DNA of 64,000 nucleotides from Ornithinibacter aureus (GCF_009858245.1 NZ_VMSB01000001.1:868001-932000), one strand, 5' to 3'. Counted from the first letter of the stretch, positions 41,439-52,661 are shown. The notes: generated by a model not told the origin, from the sequence alone. Program-made: numbers and translations.

Positions 41439-42709
41439 GACCGGGCCCGGCGCCGGCGGCCCACGCCGGGAAGAACGGCAAGGGTCCGGCGGATCGCCGA
41501 AGGCCGGGCGGACAACGCCTCGGCGCAGCCGGGCTCGGACCGGGCGAAGGAGAGCAGGATGCCGAGGGCGAACATCGTCGTGATGAGGGCCGAGCCGCCG
41601 GAGGAGACGAGCGGCAGGGGCACCCCGATGACGGGCAGCAGGTTGATGACGGCGCCGATGTTGATGACCGCCTGGATGATGATCCACGTCATGATCCCGG
41701 CCGTGGCGACGCGCACGAAGAAGTCGTCGGTGCGCGTGACGAGCCGGTAGCAGGCCAGTGCCAGCGCCGCGAACAGGGCCAGCACCCCGAGCGAGCCGGG
41801 CAGGCCCAGTTCCTCGCCGATGATCGCGAAGATGAAGTCGTTGTGCGGTTCGGAGAGCAGCCCCCACTTCTCGCGGCTCTGCCCGAGGCCGACGCCGAGC
41901 CAGCCGCCGTCAGCGAGTGCGTACCGGCCGTGGATCGGCTGGCGCGCGGTGCCGAACTCGTCGGTGTCGCGCCCGAGCCACACGTCGAACCGGCTGAGCC
42001 GGTTGGCGCTGCTCAGCACGAACCAGAGCACGCCGGCGACGAACGGCACTCCGGCGAAGGCGAACCAGCGCAGCGGGATCCCCGCGGCGAAGAGCACCCC
42101 GGCGACGATCGCCCCGAGGATGAGCACGGTGCCGAGGTCGTGCCCGAGAGCCACGGCCCCCACCCCGACGGCCACGATGGGGACGAGGTAGGGCACGACG
42201 ACGTGCGCGAAGGAGTGCAGGTGCTGGCGCTTCTTGGACAGCACCACGGCCCCCGTCAGCACCAGGCCGAGCTTGATGATCTCGGAGGGCTGCACGGTGA
42301 TCGGGCCGACCTTGAGCCAGTTCTGGTTGCCGTTGACGGCGGTACCGGTGAACAGCACCAGCACCTGCAGGACGACGCCGACGAGCAGGATCGGGAAGGC
42401 CAACGCCTTCCAGGAGCGCATCGGCAACCTTGAGGCGATGAGGAGCGCGACGGCGCCGATCGTGGCGAAGACGGCCTGGCTGATGAAGATCGAGTAGGCG
42501 GAGGCCCCGTCGGTGTTCTGGATGCTGACGATCGCCGAGGCCGAGAGCACCATGATGAGGCCGAAGACCACGAGGGCTGCGGTCACCCCGACGAGCAGGT
42601 AGTAGGTCGTCACCGGGGACTCGAAACGCCCGAACCAGCCACGGTGCGTCGTCGTCCCAGCCTGCGCGCCGGCGCTGCGAGCGCGGGCAGGTGCGCTCGT
42701 GCTGCTCAC
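41435..42709 (-). CDS. ftsW: SEDS peptidoglycan polymerase FtsW
   Basis: 424 residues with about ten membrane segments, from GTG 42709. SEDS motifs are clear: QNWLKVGPITVQPSEIIKLG, GHDLGTVLILGAI, the large external loop before GLGQSREKWGLLSEPHNDFI, then INLLPVIGVPLPLVSSGGSA. It polymerises glycan with FtsI at the septum. It begins 2 nt after murD. Confidence 0.96.
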   Translation of the reverse strand: MSSTSAPARARSAGAQAGTTTHRGWFGRFESPVTTYYLLVGVTAALVVFGLIMVLSASAIVSIQNTDGASAYSIFISQAVFATIGAVALLIASRLPMRSWKALAFPILLVGVVLQVLVLFTGTAVNGNQNWLKVGPITVQPSEIIKLGLVLTGAVVLSKKRQHLHSFAHVVVPYLVPIVAVGVGAVALGHDLGTVLILGAIVAGVLFAAGIPLRWFAFAGVPFVAGVLWFVLSSANRLSRFDVWLGRDTDEFGTARQPIHGRYALADGGWLGVGLGQSREKWGLLSEPHNDFIFAIIGEELGLPGSLGVLALFAALALACYRLVTRTDDFFVRVATAGIMTWIIIQAVINIGAVINLLPVIGVPLPLVSSGGSALITTMFALGILLSFARSEPGCAEALSARPSAIRRTLAVLPGVGRRRRARS

Positions 42710-42711
42710 GG

Positions 42712-44181
42712 CTACTCCCCTGCGGCGAGCCGGTCGACCGCGCCGACGAAGGCGTCACCGCGAGCGCCGTAGTCCGTGAACATGTCCATCGACGCGGCAG
42801 CGGGCGCAAGGAGCACGACGTCTCCTGCCCGTGCGAGCGCGCGGGCCTGCTTCACCACCTCGTCCATGGCACCAGTGTCGGTGCGGTCGATGTCGACGAC
42901 GGGGACATCCGGCGCGTGTCGGGCCAGTGCCTGGGCAATGAGTGCCCGATCCTGACCGATCAGCACGACGGCGCGCAGGTGCTCGGCGGCCGCGGCGACG
43001 AGGTCGTCGACGTCGGCACCCTTGAGCAGGCCGCCGGCAACCCAGACGACGTGCTCGTAGGCGGTGAGGCTGGCGCGGGCCGCGTGCGGGTTGGTTGCCT
43101 TGGAGTCGTCGACGAACCGGATGCCGTCGATCGTCGCGGCTTCGGCGATGCGGTGGGGTTCGGGCACGAACGCGCGCAGCCCGGCTCGCACCGCACCGGC
43201 AGGCACGCCGTGGGCTCGGGCCAGGGCGGCTGCAGCCAGGGCGTTCGCGACGAGGTGCGGGGCCGGCGGTGGGCCGCCGTTCGAGAGGTCGTCGAGGGTG
43301 GCGAGCTCGGCGGCCGCGGTGCGGCGCTGCTCGACGAAGGCTCGGTCGGCGAGGACGTCGCCGACGAGCCCGACCTGCGAGACGGCAGGCAGGTCGAGGG
43401 TGAAGCCGATGGCTCGACACCCCTCCTGGACGTCGGCGTCCTCGACGAGTCGGCGGGTGCGCTCGTCCTGCACGTTGTAGATGCAGGCGACCTCGGTGTT
43501 GGCGTACACCTTGCCCTTGGCCAGGGCGTACTCCTCGAGGGAACCGTGCCAGTCGACGTGGTCGGGGGCGACGTTGAGGCACACCGACGCCTGCGGCGCG
43601 AGGGAGTGCGACCAGTGCAGCTGGAAGCTCGAGAGCTCGACGGCGATGACGTCGAACGGGTCGGGGTGCACCACGGCCTCGAGGATCGGGGTGCCGACGT
43701 TGCCGGCGCTGCACGCCCGCAGCCCCGCCGCCTGCAGGATCGAGGTGAGCATCTGCACGGTGGTCGTCTTGCCGTTGGTGCCGGTCACGGCCAGCCACGG
43801 GGCACCCCCGTGCTCCGGCCTCATCCGCCAGGCGAGCTCGACCTCTCCCCAGACGGGGACGCCGGACGCGGCGGCGGCCGCGAGCAGGGGCTGGTCGGGC
43901 CGCCACCCCGGGGAGGTGACGACGAGGTCCACGGGGGTGTCCGGCATCCGAACGACGGCATCCGGGCCGAAGGCGAGGCGGGCGCCGAGGATGTCGAGGA
44001 TGTTGGCCCGCTCGGCGAGGATGCCGTCGGGCTGGGCGCCGTCGACGACGAGCACGTCGGCGCCTCGTTCGAGCAGGGCGTCCGCGGCCGCGAAACCGCT
44101 GACCCCGAGCCCGGTGACGACGACGCGCAGGCCTGCCCAGTTCGCGTCACTGTGGGTCAAGGTGGCGAGCCGCTCGCTCAT
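42712..44181 (-). CDS. murD: UDP-MurNAc-L-Ala:D-glutamate ligase
   Basis: 489 residues from ATG 44181, which overlaps the mraY stop (ATGA). Motifs: [19 protein letters not shown] loop [35 protein letters not shown] and [13 protein letters not shown]. It adds D-Glu in the cytoplasmic pathway. Confidence 0.97.
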   Translation of the reverse strand: MSERLATLTHSDANWAGLRVVVTGLGVSGFAAADALLERGADVLVVDGAQPDGILAERANILDILGARLAFGPDAVVRMPDTPVDLVVTSPGWRPDQPLLAAAAASGVPVWGEVELAWRMRPEHGGAPWLAVTGTNGKTTTVQMLTSILQAAGLRACSAGNVGTPILEAVVHPDPFDVIAVELSSFQLHWSHSLAPQASVCLNVAPDHVDWHGSLEEYALAKGKVYANTEVACIYNVQDERTRRLVEDADVQEGCRAIGFTLDLPAVSQVGLVGDVLADRAFVEQRRTAAAELATLDDLSNGGPPPAPHLVANALAAAALARAHGVPAGAVRAGLRAFVPEPHRIAEAATIDGIRFVDDSKATNPHAARASLTAYEHVVWVAGGLLKGADVDDLVAAAAEHLRAVVLIGQDRALIAQALARHAPDVPVVDIDRTDTGAMDEVVKQARALARAGDVVLLAPAAASMDMFTDYGARGDAFVGAVDRLAAGE

Positions 44182-45260
44182 CCGGCGCCCACGACCCACT
44201 CTGCGTAGAACAACCCGAGCCCGAGCGCGACGAAGAGGCCGGCGATGATCCAGAACCGGATCACGATCGTGACTTCTGCCCAGCCGAGGAGTTCGAAGTG
44301 GTGTTGCAGCGGTGCCATGCGGAACACCCGTTTACCGGTGGTCTTGAAGCTGGCGACCTGGATGATGACCGAGAGCGTGATGGTGACGAACAGGCCGCCG
44401 AGGATGACGATGAGCAGCTCGGTGCGGGTGAGGATGGCGAGGCCGGCGAGCCCGCCGCCGAGGGCCAGCGACCCGGTGTCGCCCATGAAGATCTTGGCGG
44501 GTGAGGCGTTCCACCACAGGAAGCCGAAGCAGGCGCCCATGCCGCAGGCCGCGACGATGGCCAGGTCGTGGGGGTCGCGCACCTCGTAGCACTTGGTGCC
44601 CGGGTTCCACTGGCAGTTCTGGTTGAACTGCCAGATGCCGATGAGCACGTAGGCCGCGAACACCATGACCGACGCCCCGGTGGCGAGGCCGTCGAGGCCG
44701 TCGGTGAGGTTCACGCCGTTGGACGTGCCCGCGACGATGATGTTGGCCCAGATGACGAAGAGGATGACCCCGACCAGGGCGCCACTGAACGCGAGGTCGA
44801 GACCGGTGTCGCGCACGAAGGAGATCGACGTCGAGGCCGGGGTGCGGAACGCGTCGTTGGGGAACTGCAGCGCGAGGATCGCGAAGATGACGGCGACGAG
44901 GGTCTGGCCGGCGAGCTTCTCGCCCGAGCGCAGGCCGAGGCTGCGCTGCTTGGAGATCTTGATGAAGTCGTCGAGGAAGCCGATGAAGCCCAGTCCCGTC
45001 ATGAGGAACAGGACGAGCAGGCCGCTGACGGTGGGGCTCTGACCGGTGACCAGGTGGGCCACGGCGTAGGCGATGAGCGAGGCGAGCACGATGACGGCCC
45101 CGCCCATGGTGGGGGTTCCGCGCTTCGTGTGGTGCGAGGTGGGCCCGTCGTCGCGGATGAACTGGCCGTAGCCCTTGTGCACGAGGAAGCGGATGAACAG
45201 CGGGGTGCCGAGCAGCGAGATGACGAGCGACACGACGCCGGCGATGAGCACAGCCCTCAC
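44178..45260 (-). CDS. mraY: Phospho-MurNAc-pentapeptide transferase
   Basis: 360 residues from the GTG overlapping the murF stop; about ten membrane segments. Motifs [31 protein letters not shown] (catalytic Asp pair), [16 protein letters not shown] and [16 protein letters not shown] are intact; the family's HHH-like motif is [10 protein letters not shown]. It makes lipid I. Confidence 0.97.
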   Translation of the reverse strand: MRAVLIAGVVSLVISLLGTPLFIRFLVHKGYGQFIRDDGPTSHHTKRGTPTMGGAVIVLASLIAYAVAHLVTGQSPTVSGLLVLFLMTGLGFIGFLDDFIKISKQRSLGLRSGEKLAGQTLVAVIFAILALQFPNDAFRTPASTSISFVRDTGLDLAFSGALVGVILFVIWANIIVAGTSNGVNLTDGLDGLATGASVMVFAAYVLIGIWQFNQNCQWNPGTKCYEVRDPHDLAIVAACGMGACFGFLWWNASPAKIFMGDTGSLALGGGLAGLAILTRTELLIVILGGLFVTITLSVIIQVASFKTTGKRVFRMAPLQHHFELLGWAEVTIVIRFWIIAGLFVALGLGLFYAEWVVGAG

Positions 45261-46699
45261 GTCAGCTCCTCCTCGTCCTGCGCCATCCGGTCACCGAGCA
45301 ACCGTAGTCCCGCGTCGCGACTGGACTTGAACAACACCACGTCCGCGGGTCGCAGCTCGGCCGCCAGTACCTGCTGCGCGGCCTCGGCGTCGGCCACCTG
45401 GCGCACCCTCGTGGCGGGGGTCGGCAGGTCGGCACCCTCGGGCGCGCCGGTGGCGGACAGGGCGTCACGGGCGCCTGCAGCGAGGGATGCCGCGGCGTCA
45501 CCGACGACGAGCAGCTCACCGATGCCGTGGGCGACGACGTCGGCCCCGACCTCGGCGTGCAGTGAGTCCGACTCCGGCCCGAGCTCGAGCATCGTGCCGA
45601 GCACGGCCCAGGTTCGCCGGCCCTGCCCCATCCTGGCGAGGGCACCGAGGGCGGCGTGCATGGAGTCCGGGTTGGCGTTGTAGGCGTCGTTGACCAGGGT
45701 GACCCCGTCGCGGCGTTCGATGACCTCCATGCGCCAGCGGCTCACCGGGCGGGCTGCCTCGAGTGCGGTCACGACGTCGTCGAGCGGCATGCCCAGCTCG
45801 GTCGCGACGGCGATGACGGCCAGGGCGTTGCCGACGTGGTGGCGCCCGACCAGCCCCAGGTGGACCGTGCGGGTGCCGGTCGGGGTGTGCACGGTGAACG
45901 CGGCGCGGCCCCCGTCGTCGAGCACGACGTCGGTGGCCCGCACCTGTGCGTCGTCGGCCTCGCCGACGAGAGCGACGCGGGCGGGCGTCACGTCGGCCAT
46001 GGCTCGAACCGCGGGGTCGTCGGCGTTGAGCACCGCGAGACCGTGGGCCGGCAGGGCCGCGACGAGCTCGGACTTCGCGGTGGCGATGGCGGCGCGCGAA
46101 CCGAACTCCCCGACGTGCGCGGTGCCGACGTTGAGCACGACCCCGACGCGCGGCGGCGCCATCGTCGTCAGGTACTCGATGTGGCCGATCCCGCGGGCCC
46201 CCATCTCGACGACGAGGAAGCGGGTGTCGGCGGCGACGCGGCACACGGTGAGCGGCACGCCGACCTCGGAGTTGTACGACCCGACGGGGGCGACCGTGGG
46301 CCCGACGGTGGCGAGGACGGTGCCGAGGAGGTCCTTGGTGCTCGTCTTGCCGGACGACCCGGTGATGCCGACGACCTGGAGGTCGGGCAGGCGCCTCACC
46401 ACCTCGAGGGAGAGCGCGGCGAAGGCGTCCTGGGTGTCGGCGACGACGACGGACGGGACGCCGTCGACGGCCCGCGTGACGAGAGCCGCGACGGCACCGC
46501 GCGCCACGGCATCCGGGACGAAGTCGTGGCCGTCGGCCTGCTCCCCGACGCGGGCGACGTAGAGGCCGCCGGGGCCTGCCTCGCGCGAGTCGGTGACCAC
46601 GGGCCCGTCGATGACGAGCGTGTCGGGGTCGAGGTCGGCGGGTGCGACGATCACGCCGCTGACGGCGCGGGCGACCTCGCGCAGGGTGAGGGCGATCAT
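45257..46699 (-). CDS. murF: UDP-MurNAc-tripeptide:D-Ala-D-Ala ligase
   Basis: 480 residues from [13 protein letters not shown], with ATG overlapping the murE stop; an open frame extending upstream is rejected. ATP loop [14 protein letters not shown] (Ser replaces the usual Asn, a known MurF variant), then [16 protein letters not shown]-type segment and [15 protein letters not shown]. It completes the UDP-MurNAc-pentapeptide. Confidence 0.96.
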   Translation of the reverse strand: MIALTLREVARAVSGVIVAPADLDPDTLVIDGPVVTDSREAGPGGLYVARVGEQADGHDFVPDAVARGAVAALVTRAVDGVPSVVVADTQDAFAALSLEVVRRLPDLQVVGITGSSGKTSTKDLLGTVLATVGPTVAPVGSYNSEVGVPLTVCRVAADTRFLVVEMGARGIGHIEYLTTMAPPRVGVVLNVGTAHVGEFGSRAAIATAKSELVAALPAHGLAVLNADDPAVRAMADVTPARVALVGEADDAQVRATDVVLDDGGRAAFTVHTPTGTRTVHLGLVGRHHVGNALAVIAVATELGMPLDDVVTALEAARPVSRWRMEVIERRDGVTLVNDAYNANPDSMHAALGALARMGQGRRTWAVLGTMLELGPESDSLHAEVGADVVAHGIGELLVVGDAAASLAAGARDALSATGAPEGADLPTPATRVRQVADAEAAQQVLAAELRPADVVLFKSSRDAGLRLLGDRMAQDEEELT

Positions 46700-48276
46700 C
46701 GGGTGGCGCTCGATGCTGCGAGGTCGAGCGCGTGGGCGAGCTCGGCACGGTCGTCGAAGGGGTGCACGACACCGGCGATCTCCTGGCCGCTCTCGTGGCC
46801 CTTGCCGACGACGGCGACCGTCGCGGCGCCGCCCTCGGCCCACACCGCTGCGACCGCCTCGCGGATCGCCTCGCGACGATCGCCGATGGCGAGCACCCGG
46901 ATGCCGTGCCGCCCGCCGGCACGGGCCGCCTCGACCCCCTCGAGGAGCGCGGCTCGGATCGACGAGGGGTCCTCCGAGCGCGGGTTGTCGTCGGTGACGA
47001 CCACGAGGTCGGCGACCTCGGCAGCGGCTGCGCCCATGGCGTGGCGCTTGTCACGGTCACGGTCTCCCCCGGCCCCGGTGACCACGACGAGCGTGCCCGG
47101 TGTGCTCGGGCGCAACGCGTGCAGGGCGGCGCGGATGGCCTCGGGGGTGTGGGCGTAGTCGACGAGTGCGCGAGGCGATCCCTGCGGGCCGGTGACCGCC
47201 TCCATCCGGCCGGGGACGTGCGGATCGGAGAGCACCGCGGCGCCCACCGCATCGACGTCCTCGCCGAGCAGGATGAGAGCGGCCGCGGCCATGGCCGTGT
47301 TCGTGACGTTGAAGTCCCCCGGAAGCCTCGACCTCAGGTGGAGGTCCACCCCCGGGCCGGTCAGGTGGAAGGCGGCCGGGTCGGCGAGGTCGACGGTGAT
47401 CACCCAGTCCGCGGACCCTGCGGCGTGCCCTGCGCCATCGGCGGACGACTGCCCGGCATGAAGGGTGGCGATCGTGTGCACGGGGACCGTGGCCTCGCTC
47501 GCCAGCCGGCGACCCCACGCGTCGTCCACGCAGACCAGGGCACGCCGGGACCTCCGCGGCGTGAACAGCGACGCCTTGGCGGCGAAGTAGTCCTCCATGC
47601 CGTGGTGGAAGTCGAGGTGGTCCTGACTGAGGTTGGTGAACAGCGCGACGTCGTAGACGACCCCGTCGACCCGGTGCTGGGCCAGGGCGTGGCTGGAGAC
47701 CTCCATGACGCAGGTGCTCAGGCCGCGTTGCGCCATCACCGCGAGGATGCCGTGCAGTTCGGGGGCCTCGGGGGTGGTGCGCACGCTGTCGATCCGCTCG
47801 TCACCGATGCGGGTCTCGACCGTGCCGATGAGACCGGTGGCTGCTCCCAGGGCCGTCAGGGCGGAGTGCACGAGGTAGGCCGTGGTCGTCTTGCCGTTGG
47901 TGCCCGTGACGCCGAGCATGCGCAGCGTCAGGTCCGTGGTGCCGTAGATCTCGGCCGACACCTCGCCGAGCACGGCACGGGGTGAGTCGACGACGAGCAC
48001 GGGCAGGTCGACGCCGGCGGCCGAGACCCGGCTGGCCCCGTCGGAGTCGGTGAGCACGGCCGCGGCGCCCAGGACCGCAGCGGACTCGACGAAGTCGGCA
48101 CCGTGGGCCCGTGCGCCCGGCAGGGCGGCGTACAAGTCGCCGCCGACGACGGCCCGGGAGTCGAGGGTGACACCAGTGACACTGACGTCGGGAAGGTCTG
48201 CCGCGCGCGCTCCCAGCAGATCAGCCAGGGTCCTGATGGAGGTGCTGCGCAGCGGTGTCGGTCGAGGTACGGCCAC
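46696..48276 (-). CDS. murE: UDP-MurNAc-tripeptide synthetase (diaminopimelate-adding)
   Basis: 526 residues from GTG 48276. ATP loop [46 protein letters not shown] and, for substrate choice, DNPRSEDP. DNPR is the motif of enzymes that add diaminopimelate rather than lysine. The wall peptide is therefore predicted to contain DAP at position 3. A very long open frame reaching 50865 in this frame is an artefact. Confidence 0.96.
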   Translation of the reverse strand: MAVPRPTPLRSTSIRTLADLLGARAADLPDVSVTGVTLDSRAVVGGDLYAALPGARAHGADFVESAAVLGAAAVLTDSDGASRVSAAGVDLPVLVVDSPRAVLGEVSAEIYGTTDLTLRMLGVTGTNGKTTTAYLVHSALTALGAATGLIGTVETRIGDERIDSVRTTPEAPELHGILAVMAQRGLSTCVMEVSSHALAQHRVDGVVYDVALFTNLSQDHLDFHHGMEDYFAAKASLFTPRRSRRALVCVDDAWGRRLASEATVPVHTIATLHAGQSSADGAGHAAGSADWVITVDLADPAAFHLTGPGVDLHLRSRLPGDFNVTNTAMAAAALILLGEDVDAVGAAVLSDPHVPGRMEAVTGPQGSPRALVDYAHTPEAIRAALHALRPSTPGTLVVVTGAGGDRDRDKRHAMGAAAAEVADLVVVTDDNPRSEDPSSIRAALLEGVEAARAGGRHGIRVLAIGDRREAIREAVAAVWAEGGAATVAVVGKGHESGQEIAGVVHPFDDRAELAHALDLAASSATR

Positions 48277-48287
48277 GTCGCAGCACC

Positions 48288-50360
48288 CTACCCGGCGCTG
48301 CGCTTGCGGCCGTCGAGCAGCAGGGTCGGGTCGGCCTGCGCCTCCTCCGGGGACACCTTGACGGTGATCTTGGGCGGTGTGGCACCCGTCGGCGGGATCT
48401 TCAGCTCCTGCAGCGCGTAGGTGGCGACGTCCTTGAACACGGGGCCGGCGACCGGGCCACCGAAGAACGGCTGGATGGGCTTGTGCACGATGACCGCGAC
48501 GACGATCTGCGGGTCGTCGGCCGGGGCGTACCCGATGAAGCTCGCGGTGCGCCCGCTGTACCGCTTCGCGGCCGCGTCGTAGTAGTCGGCCGTCCCCGTC
48601 TTGCCGGCCACGCGGTAGCCCGGGATCATCGCCTCCTGGGCCGTGCCCTCGCCGCTCACGACACCCTCGAGCATCTTGCTCACGTCGCTCGCCGTCTGCT
48701 CCGACACCACGCGCGTCGTGGGTGATGCCGGCGTCGGGGTCACCGTGCCGTCCGCGGCGGTGAGGCTCTCGATGAGTCGCGGCGCGACCCGCACGCCGCC
48801 GTTGGCGATGGTCTGGAAGACCGACGCGGCCTGGATCGCCGTGACCGACAGCCCCTGCCCGAAGGCCACCGTCTTGGCCTGCGTCCCGCTCCACTGCTCC
48901 GACGGGGCGAGCAGGCCAGCCGACTCGCCGGGGAAGCCGGTGCCCGAGCGCTCGCCCACGCCGAACTTGCGGAAGTAGGTCTCGAGGGTCTTCGGCGTCA
49001 TGGTCTCGCTGACCAGGACCGTGCCGATGTTGCTGGACTCGGCGAGCGTGCCGGCGACCGTGCGGTACAGGGTGGGGTGGTCGTGGCTGTCCTTGAAGGA
49101 GGCGTCGAAGCGCTTGAGCCGGTTGGGGATGACGACCGGCGTCGAGGGCGTGACCGTGCCCTCCTCGAGGGCGGCCGCGACGGTCATGATCTTCGACGTC
49201 GACCCCGGCTCGAACACGTCGGAGAACGCGACGTTGCCGAGCTTGGCACCCTTCTTCCCGACATCGGTGTTCGGGTTGAACGTGGGGTAGGAGGCGACGC
49301 TGAGGAGGTTGCCGTTCTTGGCGTTCATCACGACGACGGTGCCCGACTTCGCACCGACGTCCTTGATCCGCTGCGCCAGCGAGTTCTGGGCGTACCACTG
49401 CAGGCTGGAGCTGATCGTCAGGTGAACGTCGTTGCCGTCGACCGCGGGCGTGAGCGACCGCTCCCCCACCGGGATGATCGTGCCGTCGCGCCCCTGCTCG
49501 AAGGTCTGCTTGCCGGGGGTGCCCTTGAGGTGGTCCTTGACCATGAGCTCGACGCCGCCACCGGGGTTGCCGTCTGCCGTGACGTACCCGACGAGCGCCG
49601 CGGTGGTCGTGCCCTGCGGGTAGGTGCGCTCGGACCGGGTCGCGCGGCGGTCCCGGTAGATGCCGGGGATGCCGAGGTCGGCGATGGCGTTCCACGTCAC
49701 CGGGGTGACGTCCTTGCTGAGGATGACGTAGCGGTTGGTGCCGGTGAGCTTCGGCACGAGTTGGGCCACGGTGGTGCCGAGGAGGGGCGCCAGCCCCACG
49801 GCAGCCTCCTGGACGGCCTGCGCGGACCGCTCCGGGCTGCACGTGTTCTTCTTCGTGCGGTAGGTGCACACCGCCTGCTGGTCGGCGACGACGACCTCTC
49901 GCACCGCACTGGCAGCCAGGACGGTCCCGTCCGCGGAGAGGATCTGGCCGCGCATGGCGGGGATGATCTGCGTGCCGGCGCGCTTGCTCTGGGCCTCCTC
50001 GGCCACGGCGTGCGCATCGAAGCCCTGGATCCTGATGAGCTGGGCACCGAAGACGCTCAGCACGAACAGGCTCGCCACCGTGAGGGCGCGCATCCGCCGC
50101 CGCGGGTTGGCCGCCGTGGCGACGGGCCGCGGTGGGGCGCTGCTCGCGGGCGGCTTCCTGCGAGGCGTCGACGATCGCGGCTGAGCAGGACGAGTCTGAG
50201 CCGTTCGGGGCGCAGCCGGTCGGGGCTGAGCCGCTCGCGGCGAAGCGGACCGTGGCGCACCGGATCGGGGAGCAGCGGGGCGTGCTGCGCCGGGTCGGGG
50301 AGCCGGGGTGCCGCCGGGTCGCCCGCGCCCTGAGGGCGGTGGCGTCCTGCGCTGGGTCAC
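48288..50360 (-). CDS. ftsI: Septal penicillin-binding protein 3
   Basis: 690 residues. The first 90 form an unusual cytoplasmic tail of Pro, Arg, Ala and Ser with no hydrophobic run, followed by one membrane segment (ALTVASLFVLSVFGAQLI). The pedestal contains MRGQILSADGTVLA; the transpeptidase domain has STSK (active Ser), SSN and KTGT. It cross-links septal peptidoglycan with FtsW. The ATG overlaps the ftsL stop; 11 bp separate it from murE. Confidence 0.96.
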   Translation of the reverse strand: MTQRRTPPPSGRGRPGGTPAPRPGAARPAAPRSGAPRSASPRAAQPRPAAPRTAQTRPAQPRSSTPRRKPPASSAPPRPVATAANPRRRMRALTVASLFVLSVFGAQLIRIQGFDAHAVAEEAQSKRAGTQIIPAMRGQILSADGTVLAASAVREVVVADQQAVCTYRTKKNTCSPERSAQAVQEAAVGLAPLLGTTVAQLVPKLTGTNRYVILSKDVTPVTWNAIADLGIPGIYRDRRATRSERTYPQGTTTAALVGYVTADGNPGGGVELMVKDHLKGTPGKQTFEQGRDGTIIPVGERSLTPAVDGNDVHLTISSSLQWYAQNSLAQRIKDVGAKSGTVVVMNAKNGNLLSVASYPTFNPNTDVGKKGAKLGNVAFSDVFEPGSTSKIMTVAAALEEGTVTPSTPVVIPNRLKRFDASFKDSHDHPTLYRTVAGTLAESSNIGTVLVSETMTPKTLETYFRKFGVGERSGTGFPGESAGLLAPSEQWSGTQAKTVAFGQGLSVTAIQAASVFQTIANGGVRVAPRLIESLTAADGTVTPTPASPTTRVVSEQTASDVSKMLEGVVSGEGTAQEAMIPGYRVAGKTGTADYYDAAAKRYSGRTASFIGYAPADDPQIVVAVIVHKPIQPFFGGPVAGPVFKDVATYALQELKIPPTGATPPKITVKVSPEEAQADPTLLLDGRKRSAG

Positions 50361-50968
50361 GGGCTCTCCGTCGTGGTCGGCGTGGGTGTGGCCTGGCTGG
50401 TGGTGGGGGTCGGTGTGGCCTGGCTGGCGGTGGGGCTGGAGGCCGAGGCGCTGGGCTGCGGCGTGGCGGGGGCAGTGGTCGTGGCGGTGGCGGTGGCCGC
50501 CGGAGCAGGACTGCGCCCTGGTGTGCTGGCGGTGATCGAGGTCTCGGTGACCACGCTAAACGTCGTGTCGGCCTTGGCCTTCTCCGCCACGCCGAGCACG
50601 GCCCCGTCCGACAACCGGAGGAAGGCGGGCGTGGGTGCCTTGACCATCCCGAGCTCCCGGGCCCGCTGGGCGAGCGGCCCCGGACCGGAGACCGCGTCCA
50701 GGGAGTGGCGCAGCTGGTCCTGGGTGTCGGTGAGCTCGTCAGAACGGTGCTGGAGGTCGCGCAGCGTGTAGGAGCCCTTGGCCATCGCCGTGTTGAGCAT
50801 GAGCACGCTGACGAAGCCCCCGAGCAGCAGCAGCACGCACAGCGCGAGGAACGCGCCGTTGCCACGGGTCTCGGGCGGCGCCACCACCTTGAGCTGGCGA
50901 GGGGTCGCCGCCGTGGTCCGCCGGGCGGACGTGCGCGGGAGGGGCCTGGCCGGTGCGAGCTGGCTCAT
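50357..50968 (-). CDS. ftsL: FtsL-like divisome protein with Thr/Pro-rich tail
   Basis: 203 residues from ATG 50968, overlapping the rsmH stop. A basic cytoplasmic part is followed by one membrane segment ([19 protein letters not shown]) and a helical zone ([18 protein letters not shown]). The last 60 residues are a low-complexity tail of Thr, Pro, Ala, Ser (for example [19 protein letters not shown]) outside the membrane. Identity rests mainly on position between rsmH and ftsI plus topology. Confidence 0.88.
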   Translation of the reverse strand: MSQLAPARPLPRTSARRTTAATPRQLKVVAPPETRGNGAFLALCVLLLLGGFVSVLMLNTAMAKGSYTLRDLQHRSDELTDTQDQLRHSLDAVSGPGPLAQRARELGMVKAPTPAFLRLSDGAVLGVAEKAKADTTFSVVTETSITASTPGRSPAPAATATATTTAPATPQPSASASSPTASQATPTPTTSQATPTPTTTESP

Positions 50969-51945
50969 GCGGTGGCTCCGTTCGAGGAGGTCAGTCGTTC
51001 GGCTGCGCGCAGGCGGGCCGAGGCGGATCGGGGGTTGTCGTGCTGTTCCTGCTCGTCCGGGACCTCGGCCCCGCGGGTCAGCAGTCGTAGGTAGGCGGCG
51101 AGCTCGGGCAGCTCGACCGGCATCCCGGCGGGGGTGCGGCTGGTCGCACCGCGGGCAAACGCCTGCTTGGTGATGCGGTCCTCCAGCGAGTGGTAGGACA
51201 GCACCGCGATCCGCCCGCCCGGAGCGAGCACGCCGATCGCGGCGTCGATCGCGCGCTCCCACACCGAGAGCTCCGCGTTGACCTCGATGCGCAGCGCCTG
51301 GAAGGTCCGCTTGGCAGGGTGTCCGCCACTGCGCTGCGAGGCGGCCGGGATGGCGGTCCGCAACACCTCGACGAGGCGGGCGGAGGTGGTGAACGGCTCC
51401 TTCTCCCGCTCACGCAGGACCGCGGAGGCGATGCGGCCGGCGAAGCGCTCCTCGCCGTACGTCTTCAGGATCCGCGCGAGGTCTCCGTGGGAGTAGGTGT
51501 TCAGCACCTCGGCGGCCGTGATCCCCGACGACTGGTCCATTCGCATGTCCAGGGGCGCGTCGTGCCGGTAGGCAAAACCCCGGTCGGGCTGGTCGAGCTG
51601 GAGGGAGGAGACCCCCAAGTCGAACAGGATGCCGTGGGCCACACCGTCGGTGTGCGCCTCGACGACGTCGGCGATCTCGTCGTAGACCGCGTGGACGCCG
51701 AGGAAGCGGTCACCGAAGCGGGCCAGTCGCTCGCCGGCCAGGGCCAGGGCCTGCTCGTCACGGTCGACTCCGATGACTCGAGCCGACGGGCAGCGTTCGA
51801 GGAGCGCCTCGGCGTGGCCTCCCATGCCCAAGGTGGCGTCGACGCAGACCGCCCCCTCGACGGACAGGGCGGGCTCGAGGAGGTCCACGATGCGGTCCCG
51901 CAGCACCGGAACGTGCCGCTGGGCGGCATCTCCTGGGCTGGTCAT
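50965..51945 (-). CDS. rsmH: 16S rRNA m4C1402 methyltransferase
   Basis: 326 residues from [18 protein letters not shown]-binding [16 protein letters not shown] and the motifs [34 protein letters not shown] and ISYHSLEDR-like [14 protein letters not shown] are diagnostic. It methylates C1402 of 16S rRNA. Stop and ftsL start overlap; a 196-bp GT-rich gap separates it from mraZ. Confidence 0.97.
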   Translation of the reverse strand: MTSPGDAAQRHVPVLRDRIVDLLEPALSVEGAVCVDATLGMGGHAEALLERCPSARVIGVDRDEQALALAGERLARFGDRFLGVHAVYDEIADVVEAHTDGVAHGILFDLGVSSLQLDQPDRGFAYRHDAPLDMRMDQSSGITAAEVLNTYSHGDLARILKTYGEERFAGRIASAVLREREKEPFTTSARLVEVLRTAIPAASQRSGGHPAKRTFQALRIEVNAELSVWERAIDAAIGVLAPGGRIAVLSYHSLEDRITKQAFARGATSRTPAGMPVELPELAAYLRLLTRGAEVPDEQEQHDNPRSASARLRAAERLTSSNGATA

Positions 51946-52141
51946 CGTGATCCTTCGTCGTCGATCGGTGTGCGGTGGTGGTGCGAAGTGGTGGAGCGAG
52001 GTGGTGGTGTGCGGTGGTGCGGGGTGGTGGTGCCGGTCGACCCGGCTACTGGTCCCCATCCGATCCGGGCCCGGCGCGGGGGAAGTCGCGTCGGGAGCGG
52101 GTCGGCTGGAGGCCGGCGGTCGGGTCGGTGCGGGCGAGCCG
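51946..52141. other. mraZ-rsmH gap with repetitive ggtggt sequence
   Basis: This 196-bp segment contains many gtggtgg/ggtggtggt words between 51968 and 52035. The plus strand is therefore very G-rich and the mRNA (minus) strand C-rich. No gene or clear hairpin was found. It could slow polymerase or form a G-quadruplex on the non-transcribed strand. Confidence 0.5.
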
Positions 52142-52585
52142 TCAGAGTCCGGGGACCACCTCCTCGGTCTCGACCGAGTAGCTGGAGTACGCGGGCATGA
52201 CCTCGTCGAGGTAGGAGTCCCAACGGGCGGTGTCCCAGACCTCGAGCCGGTTGCCGTTGCCGATGACGGTGCACTCGCGCTCCAGCCCGGCGTAGGCGCG
52301 CAGCGGCGCGGGAATCGTGACGCGGCCCTGGCGGTCGGGGGTGTCGGAGTGCGCTCGGGCGCGGAACACGCGAACGAGGTCGCGCACGTTCTTCGACGAG
52401 CTGGGGGCCGCGGCCATCTGCGCGGAGATGCGGTGGAACTCGGCCGTGGGGAACACGTAGAGGCAGTTCTCCTGCCCGGTGGTGATGACCAGGCCCTCGG
52501 AGAGGTCCGCGCGGTAGCGGGCGGGGAGGAAGAGCCGCCCCTTGTCGTCGAGTCGGGGCGTGTGGGTACCCAGGAACTCCTGCAC
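52142..52585 (-). CDS. mraZ: Transcriptional regulator MraZ
   Basis: 147 residues from GTG 52585 with GAGGAGG 5-11 nt upstream; this matches the usual MraZ length and start ([20 protein letters not shown]). Two AbrB/SpoVT-like domains each carry DxxGR ([13 protein letters not shown] and [13 protein letters not shown]). MraZ binds repeats upstream of its own gene and tunes the dcw operon. Boxes at 52622-52661 fit. Confidence 0.95.
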   Translation of the reverse strand: MQEFLGTHTPRLDDKGRLFLPARYRADLSEGLVITTGQENCLYVFPTAEFHRISAQMAAAPSSSKNVRDLVRVFRARAHSDTPDRQGRVTIPAPLRAYAGLERECTVIGNGNRLEVWDTARWDSYLDEVMPAYSSYSVETEEVVPGL

Positions 52586-52621
52586 TGGCGCCACCTCCTC
52601 GACCCTTCGCTGCGCCCCCGG

Positions 52622-52661
52622 ATCCACCGGTTTCCCCCACATTACTCCACCAACTCTCCAC
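52622..52661 (-). promoter_or_regulatory. MraZ-type repeat boxes upstream of mraZ
   Basis: On the minus strand GTGGAG (52661), GTGGAG (52650), GTGGGG (52640) and GTGGAT (52627) follow each other at 10-13 bp spacing, matching the known MraZ binding pattern. A weak -10 (TAATGT at 52644) overlaps them. Confidence 0.72.

Noticed and set aside
50369-50865. Upstream extension of the murE frame to a single 4-kb open frame (46696-50865)
   Set aside because: The part beyond 48276 is antisense-like or out-of-frame reading of ftsI and ftsL with Arg/Pro/Gly noise. murE has its own start at 48276 and normal length.
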